Shown: piece after piece, positions 41,988 to 51,428 of the stretch
Layout: the number at the start of each line of letters is the position of its first letter
Numbering within the stretch: the stretch's first letter is position 1
DNA from: Anaerolineae bacterium
GTDB lineage: Bacteria > Chloroflexota > Anaerolineae > Aggregatilineales > Phototrophicaceae
Direction: 5' to 3'
Assembly (NCBI GenBank): GCA_022842885.1
Contig: JALHOR010000012.1
Span: 1 to 64,000 of the forward strand
Length of the DNA: 64,000 nucleotides
Program-made: the position numbers and the translations under genes
The notes under the pieces: model-generated
Database searches by the model: none
Seen by the model: only the letters and a program-made list of their open reading frames with translations
What the model was told of the DNA's origin: nothing

Positions 41988-43643
41988 ATGGGTGTTAAGT
42001 CAAAACATGTTGCCCGCCCGCGCCGGCTGGGCGATTATTTGCGCGACAGCCGCGTCTTGGCAGCAATCGCTCAAATTGTATTTATTGTGCTGTTGGTTGG
42101 CGGTCTTTCGTTGTTATGGGTGAATATTTTTAATTCGCTCGGTCAAAGAGGACTTTCGATTTATTTTGAAGTGCTGCTGCCCAAAGCCGGGTTTATCATT
42201 GGCGAAGCCCCTCCTTGGTATGATTCGACGAGTAGCAGTTTCGGGCAAGCCTTCGCCGCCGGAATTTTGAATACGCTGCGGGTGGTGATTCCGGGTTTAA
42301 TCAGCGCGACCGTGCTGGGGATTTTTGTGGGGATTTTCCTGCTCAGTTCCAATTGGCTCGTCCGCACGATTTCCCGTGTGTACGTGGAAATTCTACGAAA
42401 TACGCCCTTATTAGTCCAACTTTATTTTTGGTACTTTATTGTGTTTTTTGCCTTGCCTTCGTATCGAGATGCCTTGGCAGTCCCGGCAGAAGGCGTCAGT
42501 TTCATTCATTACCGTGTGCCAGTTTATATTATGCTGCTGATTGGCGTGTGGTGGTACAGCCAACGGGCGCATTACCCCGCCCGAATCACAGGTGGCGCGT
42601 TGGTAGCCATCGTATTCTTAGAAGTGGTACTGCGTTTATCTGCTGATTGGCGACCCGATTTACTGCTCGGTTTGGCGGGTATTTTTGTGGTGGGCTTGCT
42701 GATGGTCTTTGGCAAGCGCCAGTGGCAAGATTTCGCGCAGGGTTTTCTGGCGATTGTTGTCGGGCAAATTCTTCTCACGGGCTTATATCTTCAGTTGGCA
42801 TATTATCTGGGCATTTTGCCATCGGGAAATACCATCGCCGCCGAAGTCTATCCTTTCGCTTTTTTGAGCATCAAAGGCATGGCACTCCCCGAAATAACCC
42901 TGACTTCGCGTTTTGGCGAATGGGCGGCATTTACCGCAATTGGTGTTGTTTTGGCAGGCGTCTTGTGGTTATTTGGCGGGCATGTCAGCGAAACCACCGG
43001 GAGACCATTCCCCCGCGTGCAATATGGCATTTTGAGCATTCTGGGTTTGGCGTTAGTCGGTTGGATTATCGTCACAACGGAGCCACTGCCCGCCGTTATT
43101 CCCGGTACTGAAACAACTGAAGTTGCCGAAGCACCTCCCGCCTCACCAACCTGTATTCCCGCCGTATCGCAGCAGCCATTTGAACTGATTTTGCCGCGCC
43201 AAGGCAATTTGAATTATCAGTGTGGCACGGTGATTTCTCCCGAATATGCTGCGCTGCTGGTGGGTTTGGTCGTGTACACCTCCTCATTCATCGCTGAAAT
43301 TGTCCGGGCAGGCATTCAGGCAGTGCCATATGGACAAATTGAGGCGTCGCGGGCATTGGGCTTAAGTTATCCCCAAACGCTGAATTTAATTATTTTGCCG
43401 CAAGCCCTGCGCGTCATTATTCCGCCGTTGGGCAACCAATGGCTCAATCTGTCGAAGAATTCTTCGCTGGCAATTGCTATCGCCTTTGCGGATACCTACC
43501 AAGTGGGGCAGACGGTGATGAATACTTCTGGGCAATCGCTGGTGGGTTTCTCGATGGTCTTTTTGGTGTATATCACGATGAGTCTGCTTATCTCCTTCGG
43601 CATGAATATCGTGAACAGCCGTTTTCAGCTTGTGACGCGCTAG
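41988..43643 (+). CDS. aapQ: Amino-acid ABC transporter permease 1 (AapQ/BztB-like)
   Basis: Polytopic permease of 551 residues, longer than typical AapQ (about 400). The His/Glu-type permease core is split: YVEILRNTPLLVQLYFWYF lies in the N-terminal third and the EAA-like loop GQIEASRALGLSYPQTLNLI near the C-terminus, separated by extra membrane segments and a loop with two Cys. That split is known in AapQ/BztB, but here the middle part is larger. The gene is ten bases upstream of the second permease. Confidence 0.9.
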   Translation: MGVKSKHVARPRRLGDYLRDSRVLAAIAQIVFIVLLVGGLSLLWVNIFNSLGQRGLSIYFEVLLPKAGFIIGEAPPWYDSTSSSFGQAFAAGILNTLRVVIPGLISATVLGIFVGIFLLSSNWLVRTISRVYVEILRNTPLLVQLYFWYFIVFFALPSYRDALAVPAEGVSFIHYRVPVYIMLLIGVWWYSQRAHYPARITGGALVAIVFLEVVLRLSADWRPDLLLGLAGIFVVGLLMVFGKRQWQDFAQGFLAIVVGQILLTGLYLQLAYYLGILPSGNTIAAEVYPFAFLSIKGMALPEITLTSRFGEWAAFTAIGVVLAGVLWLFGGHVSETTGRPFPRVQYGILSILGLALVGWIIVTTEPLPAVIPGTETTEVAEAPPASPTCIPAVSQQPFELILPRQGNLNYQCGTVISPEYAALLVGLVVYTSSFIAEIVRAGIQAVPYGQIEASRALGLSYPQTLNLIILPQALRVIIPPLGNQWLNLSKNSSLAIAIAFADTYQVGQTVMNTSGQSLVGFSMVFLVYITMSLLISFGMNIVNSRFQLVTR

Positions 43644-43652
43644 GGGGAGAAT

Positions 43653-45803
43653 ATGAGCAACGACAATCATCATCAAGTCCAGATTAATTATACGGAACCA
43701 ACCGAAAAACCGGCACCGCTTTTAGAAGTGGGCATATTGGCATGGCTGCGAAAAAATCTGTTTGGGTCGCCTTTGGATGCTATCCTGACAGTGTTGGGCA
43801 TTTTTATTGTGGTGGCAGTCGTCATGAGTGCTATCGAATGGTGGGTGCAGGATGCCGATTGGTTTGCCATCAAATATAATCTGCGCCAGTTCATGGTTGG
43901 GCGCTTAGAAAACGAGTATGTGGGGCGCATCGCGTTTGCAGTCGTGTTTTCGATGGTGACTGCCGGGGCGCTCATCGCAGCGTATACGCGCCGTTCCACT
44001 GCCTTAACCATCACCGTTCTGACCATTATTGGCGTGTTTTTGCTACCCGCGTTGCTGATTCCGCCGCTGGCAAATGCCTTAGTGCCACTGCCGCCGTCGT
44101 ATTTGGTCGCAGGCAATATGGATGTTGTTTCGGGGACTTCGACCGAAGCGCCGATTCCGCAGTTGGCGTTTATCGCCCGTGCTGGCGAACAAATTACTAT
44201 TAGCCATCCAGCGTTTGTGACCAGCGATGAAGCAACGGCGCAGTTATATGGTTTTGTAGACCGGGCAACCAATACGCTCCGCAATGCGGCTATCAATCGT
44301 TTGAACGCCATTGCCCGCGTTGCCGAAATTAACCGCCTCTTTGCCGAAGATGCTGAATTACAAGCCGCCACCAATGGGCTGCAAAGACGTTTAACGGAAA
44401 CCCAACGCGCCGATTTGGAAACCGAATTAGGGCGTATTCAGTTTGTGCCAGCCGAAGATGCCGCAGCGCGAATTGCTGAAATTGATACGGCACTCCAAGA
44501 TGACACGTTATCGCCCGAAGCCCGCACGGCTTTAGAAACAGAATTGGCATCGTTGGCGCTGCCGCCGACGGTGGTCACAACGTATGCGCTCAATCAACAG
44601 CCCATCACGCTTCGTATTTTAGACGCCAATTTAGAGCCAATTCAGGATACCGCCATCCTTGAACCTGCTGGCGAACCCGTGATATTCACGATTCCAGCAG
44701 ATGGTTGGTACATCATCGAAAAAAGTATTGAGAGCGACACCAACAGCGCCGCGATTCTGGCGATATTGGGCATTTATCCGGTGTTCCCAAGTAGTGAACG
44801 TTTCATCCGCGTGACCGATGATTTTGAAGTGCAGGGTCCTCCGCCCAAAATTGGCGAAGACGAAGCACGGGCGATTGTATTGGTCGAAAATAAATATCGC
44901 GGTGAGCGCCCTTTCGGTGATTATGTGCGGATTTATTTGGGGTCATTTTTGCAGGATAGCAATGATCGCAAAGTGACGCAAGGCATCTTGTTCATGTCGC
45001 TGGCATTGGTTGCTGGGTATGGCATTACCCAATTTGTCGAGAATCAATTTGGGGGCAAGCAAGCGCGGCGCATGGCAAATTGGCTGCTGATTGCTAGCCC
45101 AATTGTGATTTTTGCGCTGATTAATGGCACGGGTGTCGGGCTGAGTTTCACCGATAGCGATAGATGGGGCGGGCTGCTGTTGGCATTGTTCATCACCATT
45201 TATGGCACGATTTTGGCATTTCCGTTAGGTGTTGGGCTGGCATTGGGTAGGCGCAGCACGCTTCCGGCAGTCAAATGGTTGTCCACGCTGGTGATTGAAT
45301 TGGTGCGCGGTACGCCGTTTATTGTGGTGTTATTCGCCGGGCAACTCCTCATCCCGTTGATTCATCCTTCGCTGGCGACTATTCCCAATGCGTATCGGGC
45401 GTTGGCTGCAACAGTCATTTTTATCGCGGCGTACTTGGCGGAAAATGTGCGCGGCGGGTTGCAGGCAATCCCCAGAGGGCAGGAAGAAGCTGGCAAAGCG
45501 ATTGGGTTGTCAAATTGGCAAGTCACATTGTTTATTACGCTGCCGCAAGCGTTACGGGCGGTGATTCCGGCGTTGGTGGGGCAGTTTATTTCGTTGTTCA
45601 AAGATACGTCGTTGTTGGTGATTGTCGGTTTGCTGGATTTGACCAATGCAGTGAATACGATGGTTGCCCAAGCGGAATTTAACGATGCCCGCCGCGAAGG
45701 GTTGATTTTTATCACCACCATCTATTTTGTGATTAGTTATGTGATGGGTTATGTCAGCCGCCGTCTGGAAGAAAGTGGTTCAGGTTCAGCACGACGGATT
45801 TAA
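43653..45803 (+). CDS. aapM: Amino-acid ABC transporter permease 2 (AapM/BztC-like) with large extracytoplasmic insert
   Basis: A 716-residue permease, against roughly 380-430 for usual AapM/BztC. The N-terminal part has three or four membrane segments; then comes an extracytoplasmic insert of about 250 residues (about 150-420) with a helical, coiled-coil-like part (RRLTETQRADLETELGRIQF) and a beta-rich part (FTIPADGWYIIEKS). The transport core follows: LVIELVRGTPFIVVLFAGQL and the EAA loop GQEEAGKAIGLSNWQVTLFI. The insert might dock the binding protein or a cell-envelope partner. It follows aapQ by nine bases. Confidence 0.88.
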   Translation: MSNDNHHQVQINYTEPTEKPAPLLEVGILAWLRKNLFGSPLDAILTVLGIFIVVAVVMSAIEWWVQDADWFAIKYNLRQFMVGRLENEYVGRIAFAVVFSMVTAGALIAAYTRRSTALTITVLTIIGVFLLPALLIPPLANALVPLPPSYLVAGNMDVVSGTSTEAPIPQLAFIARAGEQITISHPAFVTSDEATAQLYGFVDRATNTLRNAAINRLNAIARVAEINRLFAEDAELQAATNGLQRRLTETQRADLETELGRIQFVPAEDAAARIAEIDTALQDDTLSPEARTALETELASLALPPTVVTTYALNQQPITLRILDANLEPIQDTAILEPAGEPVIFTIPADGWYIIEKSIESDTNSAAILAILGIYPVFPSSERFIRVTDDFEVQGPPPKIGEDEARAIVLVENKYRGERPFGDYVRIYLGSFLQDSNDRKVTQGILFMSLALVAGYGITQFVENQFGGKQARRMANWLLIASPIVIFALINGTGVGLSFTDSDRWGGLLLALFITIYGTILAFPLGVGLALGRRSTLPAVKWLSTLVIELVRGTPFIVVLFAGQLLIPLIHPSLATIPNAYRALAATVIFIAAYLAENVRGGLQAIPRGQEEAGKAIGLSNWQVTLFITLPQALRAVIPALVGQFISLFKDTSLLVIVGLLDLTNAVNTMVAQAEFNDARREGLIFITTIYFVISYVMGYVSRRLEESGSGSARRI

Positions 45804-45811
45804 CTTAACGA

Positions 45812-45845
45812 AGTGCTGAGTGCTGAGGACGAAGTGCTGAGTCGA
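45812..45845. repeat. GTGCTGAGTGCTGAG-type intergenic repeat
   Basis: AAGTGCTGAGTGCTGAGGAC GAAGTGCTGAGTCG, nearly identical to the copy at 26010. Confidence 0.65.
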
Positions 45846-45934
45846 AAGTCCCTAGTCGCTAGTCAAATAGCTTTGAATCGCAAAGAACGCAAAGGATTTG
45901 GCTCATGTCCAGATTGCTTGAAAAGTGCGTACTT

Positions 45935-45962
45935 GTAGGGACACGGCATGCCGTGTCCCTAC
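45935..45962. repeat. Perfect 28-base palindrome
   Basis: The left half is GTAGGGACACGGCA and the right half is its exact reverse complement. It is the clearest member of the dispersed palindrome family in the window (others at 16452, 19954, 24112, 46939, 51429 and 55630). Confidence 0.75.
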
Positions 45963-45995
45963 GGAAAATCACCTTGTTTTGAATATGCGCCAAAG

Positions 45996-46024
45996 TTTTT
46001 TCTCGGTGCGCTCTGTGGCTCAAA
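45996..46024. repeat. Dispersed repeat (CTCGGTGCGCTCTGTGG)
   Basis: TTTTCTCGGTGCGCTCTGTGG is the reverse-orientation form of the repeat at 4067 and 32701. Confidence 0.5.
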
Positions 46025-46133
46025 ATAAATGTAAATTATAAATACACATTAGCAGTTAAAAGCTAGTGGCTAACAGCCAAAAGCTAACAGCCAATACCAT
46101 TCGATAAAAATCAGTTCAGCGGGAGAAAAGGCA

Positions 46134-46916
46134 ATGGCAGCAGCAGAACACGATGCCAAGAAAAAAGTAGACCAATACGAAGAACCGATGATTGTGTGCA
46201 AGAGTGTTCACAAGTGGTACGGTGAATTTCATGCGCTCAAAGATGTTTCGATGGATGTGGCACCGCAAGAAGTGGTCGTGATTATTGGGCCCTCTGGGTC
46301 GGGCAAATCCACGTTTATCCGCTGCATCAACCGCCTAGAAGAACATCAGGAAGGGTTGATTATGGTAGATGGCATCGAACTGAGCCATGATGTTCGCAAC
46401 ATTGCCGAAATTCGGCGTGAAACAGGCATGGTGTTCCAGCAGTTTAACTTGTTCCCGCATCTGACAGTGCTGGAAAATATTGTGCTGGCACCCATGAAAG
46501 TGCGCTACAAATCCCGCGATGAGGCAGAAGCCAAAGCCATGCAATTGTTAGAGCGTGTGGGCATCCCGGAACAAGCACGCAAATATCCGGGGCAGCTTTC
46601 CGGTGGGCAGCAGCAGCGCGTCGCTATTGCCCGTGCGTTGGCGATGGAACCGAAAATCATGCTGTTTGATGAACCGACATCGGCATTAGACCCAGAAATG
46701 ATTAAAGAAGTGCTGGATGTGATGAAAGAATTGGCTCGCAGTGGCATGACCATGATTGTCGTCACGCATGAGATGGGCTTTGCGCGGGAAGTTGCCGATA
46801 GAGTCATCTTCATGGATAAAGGGCGTATTGTGGAGCAGGGACCCACCGAGCATTTCTTCGCCAGAGGTGTTGAACATCACCCCCGCACGCAAGAATTTTT
46901 AGACCAGATTTTGTAA
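46134..46916 (+). CDS. aapP: Amino-acid ABC transporter ATP-binding protein (AapP/GlnQ-like)
   Basis: Cytoplasmic ATPase of 260 residues energising the amino-acid importer. Walker [10 protein letters not shown], signature [16 protein letters not shown], Walker [16 protein letters not shown] and the switch His in VVTHEMG are all present. About 17 extra residues ([17 protein letters not shown]) precede the usual start of the fold. The 330-base repeat-filled gap before it is unusual for this operon. AGGCA is a weak ribosome-binding site. Confidence 0.93.
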   Translation: MAAAEHDAKKKVDQYEEPMIVCKSVHKWYGEFHALKDVSMDVAPQEVVVIIGPSGSGKSTFIRCINRLEEHQEGLIMVDGIELSHDVRNIAEIRRETGMVFQQFNLFPHLTVLENIVLAPMKVRYKSRDEAEAKAMQLLERVGIPEQARKYPGQLSGGQQQRVAIARALAMEPKIMLFDEPTSALDPEMIKEVLDVMKELARSGMTMIVVTHEMGFAREVADRVIFMDKGRIVEQGPTEHFFARGVEHHPRTQEFLDQIL

Positions 46917-46938
46917 TATAAGCTATGTGATTTTTGGG

Positions 46939-46965
46939 GTAGGGCGCAATATATCTCGCCCTTAC
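46939..46965. repeat. Intergenic palindrome GTAGGGCG...CGCCCTTAC
   Basis: Imperfectly complementary arms GTAGGGCG and CGCCCTTAC with an AT-rich centre, just downstream of the ATPase gene. Confidence 0.55.
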
Positions 46966-46976
46966 AATCAAAATTA

Positions 46977-47112
46977 GTAACTACTCAGGTTATTTTTAGC
47001 CCTCACCCTAAATCCCTCTCCCACAGGAGAGGGACTTTAACTCCCCACGTTGGGGAGTATCTCCCCTTCTCCTTTGGGAGAAGGGGCAGGGGGATGAGGG
47101 CTGAGTCGTTAC
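46977..47112. mobile_element. MITE-like element, copy D, with perfect 8-base target duplication
   Basis: A 136-base element with ends GTAACTACTCAG (46977-46988) and CTGAGTCGTTAC (47101-47112, one mismatch). It is flanked by an exact direct repeat CAAAATTA at 46969-46976 and 47113-47120. This is the best evidence that the family moved by transposition. It lies between two convergent genes. Confidence 0.85.
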
Positions 47113-47131
47113 CAAAATTAAAAATATTGCT

Positions 47132-50100
47132 TTAGCGCGTGGCTAATTCGATGATGGCATTGGTACTGCCAGAAGTGTCTTCCACGATGATGCTGACCGC
47201 GCCATCATCCGGCACGACGAAGCCTAACACAGTGCCATCAGGAATGCTGGTGCTGGTATAGGTCATCAACACCACATCATTCTGATACACGCTGATGCTG
47301 ACTGAGCCAGTGCTGCCGCTGATAATGCTGACATCCAATAATACTTCGTCATTGCGGCTGCCATCCATCACCACAATATCGCTGGTTTGTTTGGGCGTGA
47401 CGGTAACATTTTGGGGTGTTTCGCCTAACTGCCGCGCAAATTCACGATTGACCACAATATCAACATTGCCCGTATCTTGGCGGGTGTAGGGCGCTAAAAT
47501 GATGGTATAGATGCCCGCGTAGCGCACGATGTAGCGGGCAACTTCGGGGTTAAAGCCCAAACCGCTGTCATCATCCTCAGTGACAATCGTACCAAACGGG
47601 TCAAGCAAGGTGAGCGATGTATCTAGCGTGTTGCCTGTGACGCCCACTGCCACAATATCACCAATTTCCGCGTCAAACGTGAAATATTGTGAGCCATTGT
47701 CCGCCGTAAATTCGACGCCTGTGGTTTCGCCAAAGGTCAAGGCTTGCAGGGTGGCAGTTTCGACTTCTAACGTGAAGCGCCCATTTACAAATTCGTCATT
47801 AAAGAGGGCATCGTAACTGGTAACGACGATGGTATATTCGCCAGTGTAGGGCAGGATATAGGGCCCAATCGCTGAGTCATAAACGCCCGCGTCAAAATCA
47901 ACATCATCATTGCTGATGAGTTCGGTTTCGGTATCATCTTGCAAAATCACATAGGTATCAAAATCGGGCGAAATCAGCGAGATAATCACAACATCGCCTT
48001 CATTGCCGCTGAAGCTATAGGTTTGCTGCGCTGCGCCATCTGCCAATGCATCTTCGATAAACAGCAGTTCATCGCCGCTGGCAGCCGGAATAGTCACACT
48101 GGTATCAGTCGCTTCACCACCCACCGTCAAATCGGCATTGGCAACTACATCGCCGCCACGCACCACCTGAACCGTATAAACGCCTTCGGCATCGCCTTCT
48201 TCTGTGACGAGATTGAAGGCAACAATGCCAGCGCGGTCAGCGGTTTTATCCGTGGTATAGACAATTTCGCCATCAAATAATACTTCCACTGTGATGGCTT
48301 CATTGGCATCCAAACCTTCGATACGAACCTCATGCGACGTGCCAATACCACCGCTATCCGGCGTGAGCGTTAATGCGAGTGTTGTTTCATCCGGCACTGT
48401 CGTTTCGGTAGTATCGGTTTCCAGCGCTTCAACTGCAAAAACGCTGCTGGCAATCACATCGCTGGCACGGATGATATTGACCGTGTAGTCACCGCTGGGG
48501 TCGCCTGCATCTGCTGCCAAATCGAGCGTGACAACACCGTTGTTATCGGCAGTTTTTTCGGTGGTATAGACGATTTCGTTATCGAATAAAACCTCTACCG
48601 TCACTGTTTCATTCGGTTCAAGATTGGTCACTTCCACGCGATGCACCGTGCCGGGGATGCCAGCATCCGGTGAAATCACGATATTGGCTTCAACAGCAGG
48701 TTCAACCGTCGTATCAGTTTCGGTTTCATCTGGCGCTAACACCGTGAGAACCGCTTCACCCGCAAGATCACCAGCGCGTTCTACACGCACGGTATAGTCA
48801 CCCGTGGGGTCGGTTGCTTCTGCCGACAAATTCAAGATGACTGCCCCGGCATTATCGGCGGTGCGATTGGTGTCATAGACCGATTCGTTATCAAAAAACA
48901 CTTCAACTCGGATGGGTTCGCCCGGATTCAAATTGCCAATGGTAATCGTATGCACTGTGCCAGCGATGCCGCTAACCGGATTAATTTGGATGGTGATGTC
49001 ATCCGTGGGGGGTTGGGGTTGTTCCGGTTGCACAGTATCCGTACCAATGGCAAATTCGGCGCTGGCAAGTTCTGTATCGCCACTCAGAATGACGATGCTG
49101 TACGTCCCGGGGGTATCGCCTTCTTCGCTATTTAAACTTAATGTCGCAATGCCGCTGTTATTGCTGGTACGTTCCGTTGCAAAAATCGTGCGTCCGTCCA
49201 ACTGAACAGCAATCGTGATGGTCTCATTGGAGTTTAAACCGGTGACGCGCACATTATAAACCGTGCCGATGGGTCCCGAGATGGGGTCAATGGCGACAGC
49301 AATGCCCGATTGGGAGGTGGGCGGTGTCGCTACAACTGCCGCTGGTTCAACCGCTACTGCGACTTCTGCCGCGATTCCGGCTGCCCGCCGTAGTGTAACC
49401 TGATATTCACCCGGTTCATCGCTGCCAAACGTGCTGATGCTGATGGCTAAAATGCCATTCACATCGGCAGTTTTCTCAAACCGTTCCAGAATTTCTCCAT
49501 TGCGGCTGATATTAAGCAGCACCGCTTCGCCCGCGGTTAAGCCTGTAATCGTGATAATGCGAAGTGTTCCGGCAGGGGCGGTGACAGGCGTTACCAACAT
49601 ATTGATATTCGCCGCCACGACAACCCCATCAGCAGTAAGGGTGAGTGTTCCAGCGGCAACTTGTATATCGCCTTCATTCACCGTGATTTGATAATCACCC
49701 GCCGGGGTATCGGCTTCTGGGGTAAATTCAACGCGGGCTGTGCCTTCAACAGTTGCCCGCAGCCGCGTGAAAAAGACTTCTTCGCCTTCAGCAGACGTAA
49801 TGGTCACACTTAAATCAGCAAAAGGTTTGAGTTCGGAAATATTCACCACATAAACGGCAGCATCATCTATAACAGTCGGTTCAATTTCGATGATGCCATT
49901 TCTGCCGATGGGTTCTTCAATCGTGAAGGTATCTTGTGCCAGTGCTGTATTGCTCGTATCAAACACAGTGACAGTGTAGAGTCCAGCAGGGCTGTCTTTT
50001 GACGTAAAAATATCTACCGTCAAACGCCCATTTTCGCTGGCTACGCGATCACGATTATAGACTTCTGTACCTGCTATATCCGTTACCACGAGGATAACAG

Positions 50101-50575
50101 TTTGTTCGGGCTGCAAGCCATTAATCATGACACTGTGGGTCGCCCCTGCCCCCGCTGAATCGGGGATAACGCGCAGTTCTACGCCCGTATTCGCTGGCGG
50201 CGGCGTGTTTTGCCCACCTTCGGACGGTGCATCGCCATTCAGGGTAAATTCATCGCTGGCAACCAACGTGCTGCCTTGACGAATTTCCACCCGATAAACG
50301 CCGGGTGGGTCAGAGGGTTCGCTGTTGATAGTGAATGTCAAGCCGCCATCAGCATCAGACCGCCGGGATGTGCTGAACACCGTAGCATTTGTCCCGGTAA
50401 AAATGAAATCGATCGTAAAATCACTGTTGGGCGTCAGATTGCTGGCAGTGATGGTAAACACTGTGCCAATGCCACCGCTATCCGGCGCAACGGTCAGTGT
50501 GGCAGATTGTGCTTGTGCGGTGATTGCCCCCCAAAGCAAGAGCAGTATCACGCTTAAAAGTCGTAATTGTTGCAT
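47132..50575 (-). CDS. Large secreted protein: eight Ig-like repeats plus PPC-like domains
   Basis: An exported protein of 1147 residues with signal peptide MQQLRLLSVILLLLWGAITA. About eight repeats of 85-95 residues follow, each running from a strand like VAPDSGGIGTVFTITASNL, through a central variable-NG/AG turn, to PGVYRVEIRQG-like strands; the last three are the most alike (TVEVLFDNEIVYTT). Two pre-peptidase-like beta domains (TYSFSGNEGDVVIISLISPD and YFTFDAEIGDIVAVGVTGNT) and a short C-terminal domain complete it. No sortase motif or membrane anchor is seen. Probably a surface or matrix protein. AGGA six bases before the ATG at 50575 sets the start. Confidence 0.8.
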   Translation of the reverse strand: MQQLRLLSVILLLLWGAITAQAQSATLTVAPDSGGIGTVFTITASNLTPNSDFTIDFIFTGTNATVFSTSRRSDADGGLTFTINSEPSDPPGVYRVEIRQGSTLVASDEFTLNGDAPSEGGQNTPPPANTGVELRVIPDSAGAGATHSVMINGLQPEQTVILVVTDIAGTEVYNRDRVASENGRLTVDIFTSKDSPAGLYTVTVFDTSNTALAQDTFTIEEPIGRNGIIEIEPTVIDDAAVYVVNISELKPFADLSVTITSAEGEEVFFTRLRATVEGTARVEFTPEADTPAGDYQITVNEGDIQVAAGTLTLTADGVVVAANINMLVTPVTAPAGTLRIITITGLTAGEAVLLNISRNGEILERFEKTADVNGILAISISTFGSDEPGEYQVTLRRAAGIAAEVAVAVEPAAVVATPPTSQSGIAVAIDPISGPIGTVYNVRVTGLNSNETITIAVQLDGRTIFATERTSNNSGIATLSLNSEEGDTPGTYSIVILSGDTELASAEFAIGTDTVQPEQPQPPTDDITIQINPVSGIAGTVHTITIGNLNPGEPIRVEVFFDNESVYDTNRTADNAGAVILNLSAEATDPTGDYTVRVERAGDLAGEAVLTVLAPDETETDTTVEPAVEANIVISPDAGIPGTVHRVEVTNLEPNETVTVEVLFDNEIVYTTEKTADNNGVVTLDLAADAGDPSGDYTVNIIRASDVIASSVFAVEALETDTTETTVPDETTLALTLTPDSGGIGTSHEVRIEGLDANEAITVEVLFDGEIVYTTDKTADRAGIVAFNLVTEEGDAEGVYTVQVVRGGDVVANADLTVGGEATDTSVTIPAASGDELLFIEDALADGAAQQTYSFSGNEGDVVIISLISPDFDTYVILQDDTETELISNDDVDFDAGVYDSAIGPYILPYTGEYTIVVTSYDALFNDEFVNGRFTLEVETATLQALTFGETTGVEFTADNGSQYFTFDAEIGDIVAVGVTGNTLDTSLTLLDPFGTIVTEDDDSGLGFNPEVARYIVRYAGIYTIILAPYTRQDTGNVDIVVNREFARQLGETPQNVTVTPKQTSDIVVMDGSRNDEVLLDVSIISGSTGSVSISVYQNDVVLMTYTSTSIPDGTVLGFVVPDDGAVSIIVEDTSGSTNAIIELATR

Positions 50576-50758
50576 AAAGCATCCTGATGAGACGCATATA
50601 TCGGTTTGCATTATTGTAAAGCACTTTGGATAAGATTGAAATGAAAAGCCTATTTGAATTACCGAACACTCACGAACGGGTTGCTAATGTGTTAATGCAA
50701 ATTTGATACGTTGGGCGCATAATGGGGAACATTGATGATAACAAGTAAAAGAGATTTT

Positions 50759-51310
50759 ATGATGGCATTTTTGGTGAAGCCGATAGCGCGGTTTACCCGC
50801 CCTTTGTTGCATTTTTCGTTCATTCGGCGTACCCGCCGCAATCATGCCTTGGAACACGCCACGATTCACATGCTCAATCGCCAACGGATGATGGCATCAG
50901 GACGCAGTTCGTTAGGGGGCTTTGTGTTGTGGGGGGATGTGCCAACAGAGCGCGTGGAACAAGCCGCCAAAGAAGGGCTGCGGCGCTTAAAAAAGGGCGA
51001 AAAACATTGGGCAGTGCATCCCAACTGTGGCACGAATCTGGTCACGGCGGGCTTGCTGACGACCACGATTGCGGCGTTAGGCTTTATGGGAACATCGCGG
51101 CGCAGCGCATGGGAACGTTACCCAGTGGTGATGCTCATGATGATGTTTGCCGTGTTATACGCGCAGCCGTTGGGTATGGTGCTGCAAGAGCATATTACCA
51201 CCGATGGCGACCCCGGCGACTTAGAATTAGTGAGTGTGGTGCGCCAAGAACGCGACATGCCCATCATTGGCAAAATGGTTGTGCATCATATTGTGACGCA
51301 GGGGGGATGA
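50759..51310 (+). CDS. DUF6391 family membrane protein
   Basis: A 183-residue protein. The N-terminal region contains RNHALEHATIHMLNRQ, the conserved core of DUF6391; HALEH (29-33) formally matches the HxxEH zinc-protease pattern, though activity is not established. Two hydrophobic segments (about 95-110 and 119-135) follow and the tail is cytoplasmic or extracytoplasmic. The start is uncertain: ATG 50759 is chosen from GAG spacing, with 50735 as an alternative. It is divergent from the giant secreted protein gene. Confidence 0.75.
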   Translation: MMAFLVKPIARFTRPLLHFSFIRRTRRNHALEHATIHMLNRQRMMASGRSSLGGFVLWGDVPTERVEQAAKEGLRRLKKGEKHWAVHPNCGTNLVTAGLLTTTIAALGFMGTSRRSAWERYPVVMLMMMFAVLYAQPLGMVLQEHITTDGDPGDLELVSVVRQERDMPIIGKMVVHHIVTQGG

Positions 51311-51428
51311 AGTTAGCGATTAGCTTTTGGCTGTTAGCTTTTAGCCGCTAGTGTTCTTCTGAAAATGGGGAAAGTTAAAAGATAAAAGTTAAAATTATAA
51401 GGCTCGTGTCCAAAGTGATTTTCTGTAG

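Larger units (their letters stand above)
45804..46133. other. 330-base repeat-filled gap within the transporter locus
   Basis: It holds a GTGCTGAG repeat (45812-45845), a CGCAAAGAACGCAAAGG stretch (45872-45900), a perfect 28-base palindrome (45935-45962), a CTCGGTGCGCTCTGTGG copy (45996-46024) and AGCTAGTGGCTAACAGCC-like repeats just before the ATPase gene. No gene is visible. Confidence 0.65.

Noticed and set aside
43688-44374. 228-codon minus-strand frame within aapM
   Set aside because: Entirely inside a well-supported permease gene, no domain features; shadow.
47132-48900. Internal repeats considered as a CRISPR-like or tandem DNA array
   Set aside because: The periodicity is at the protein level (about 85-95 residues) inside one reading frame, with degenerate DNA.
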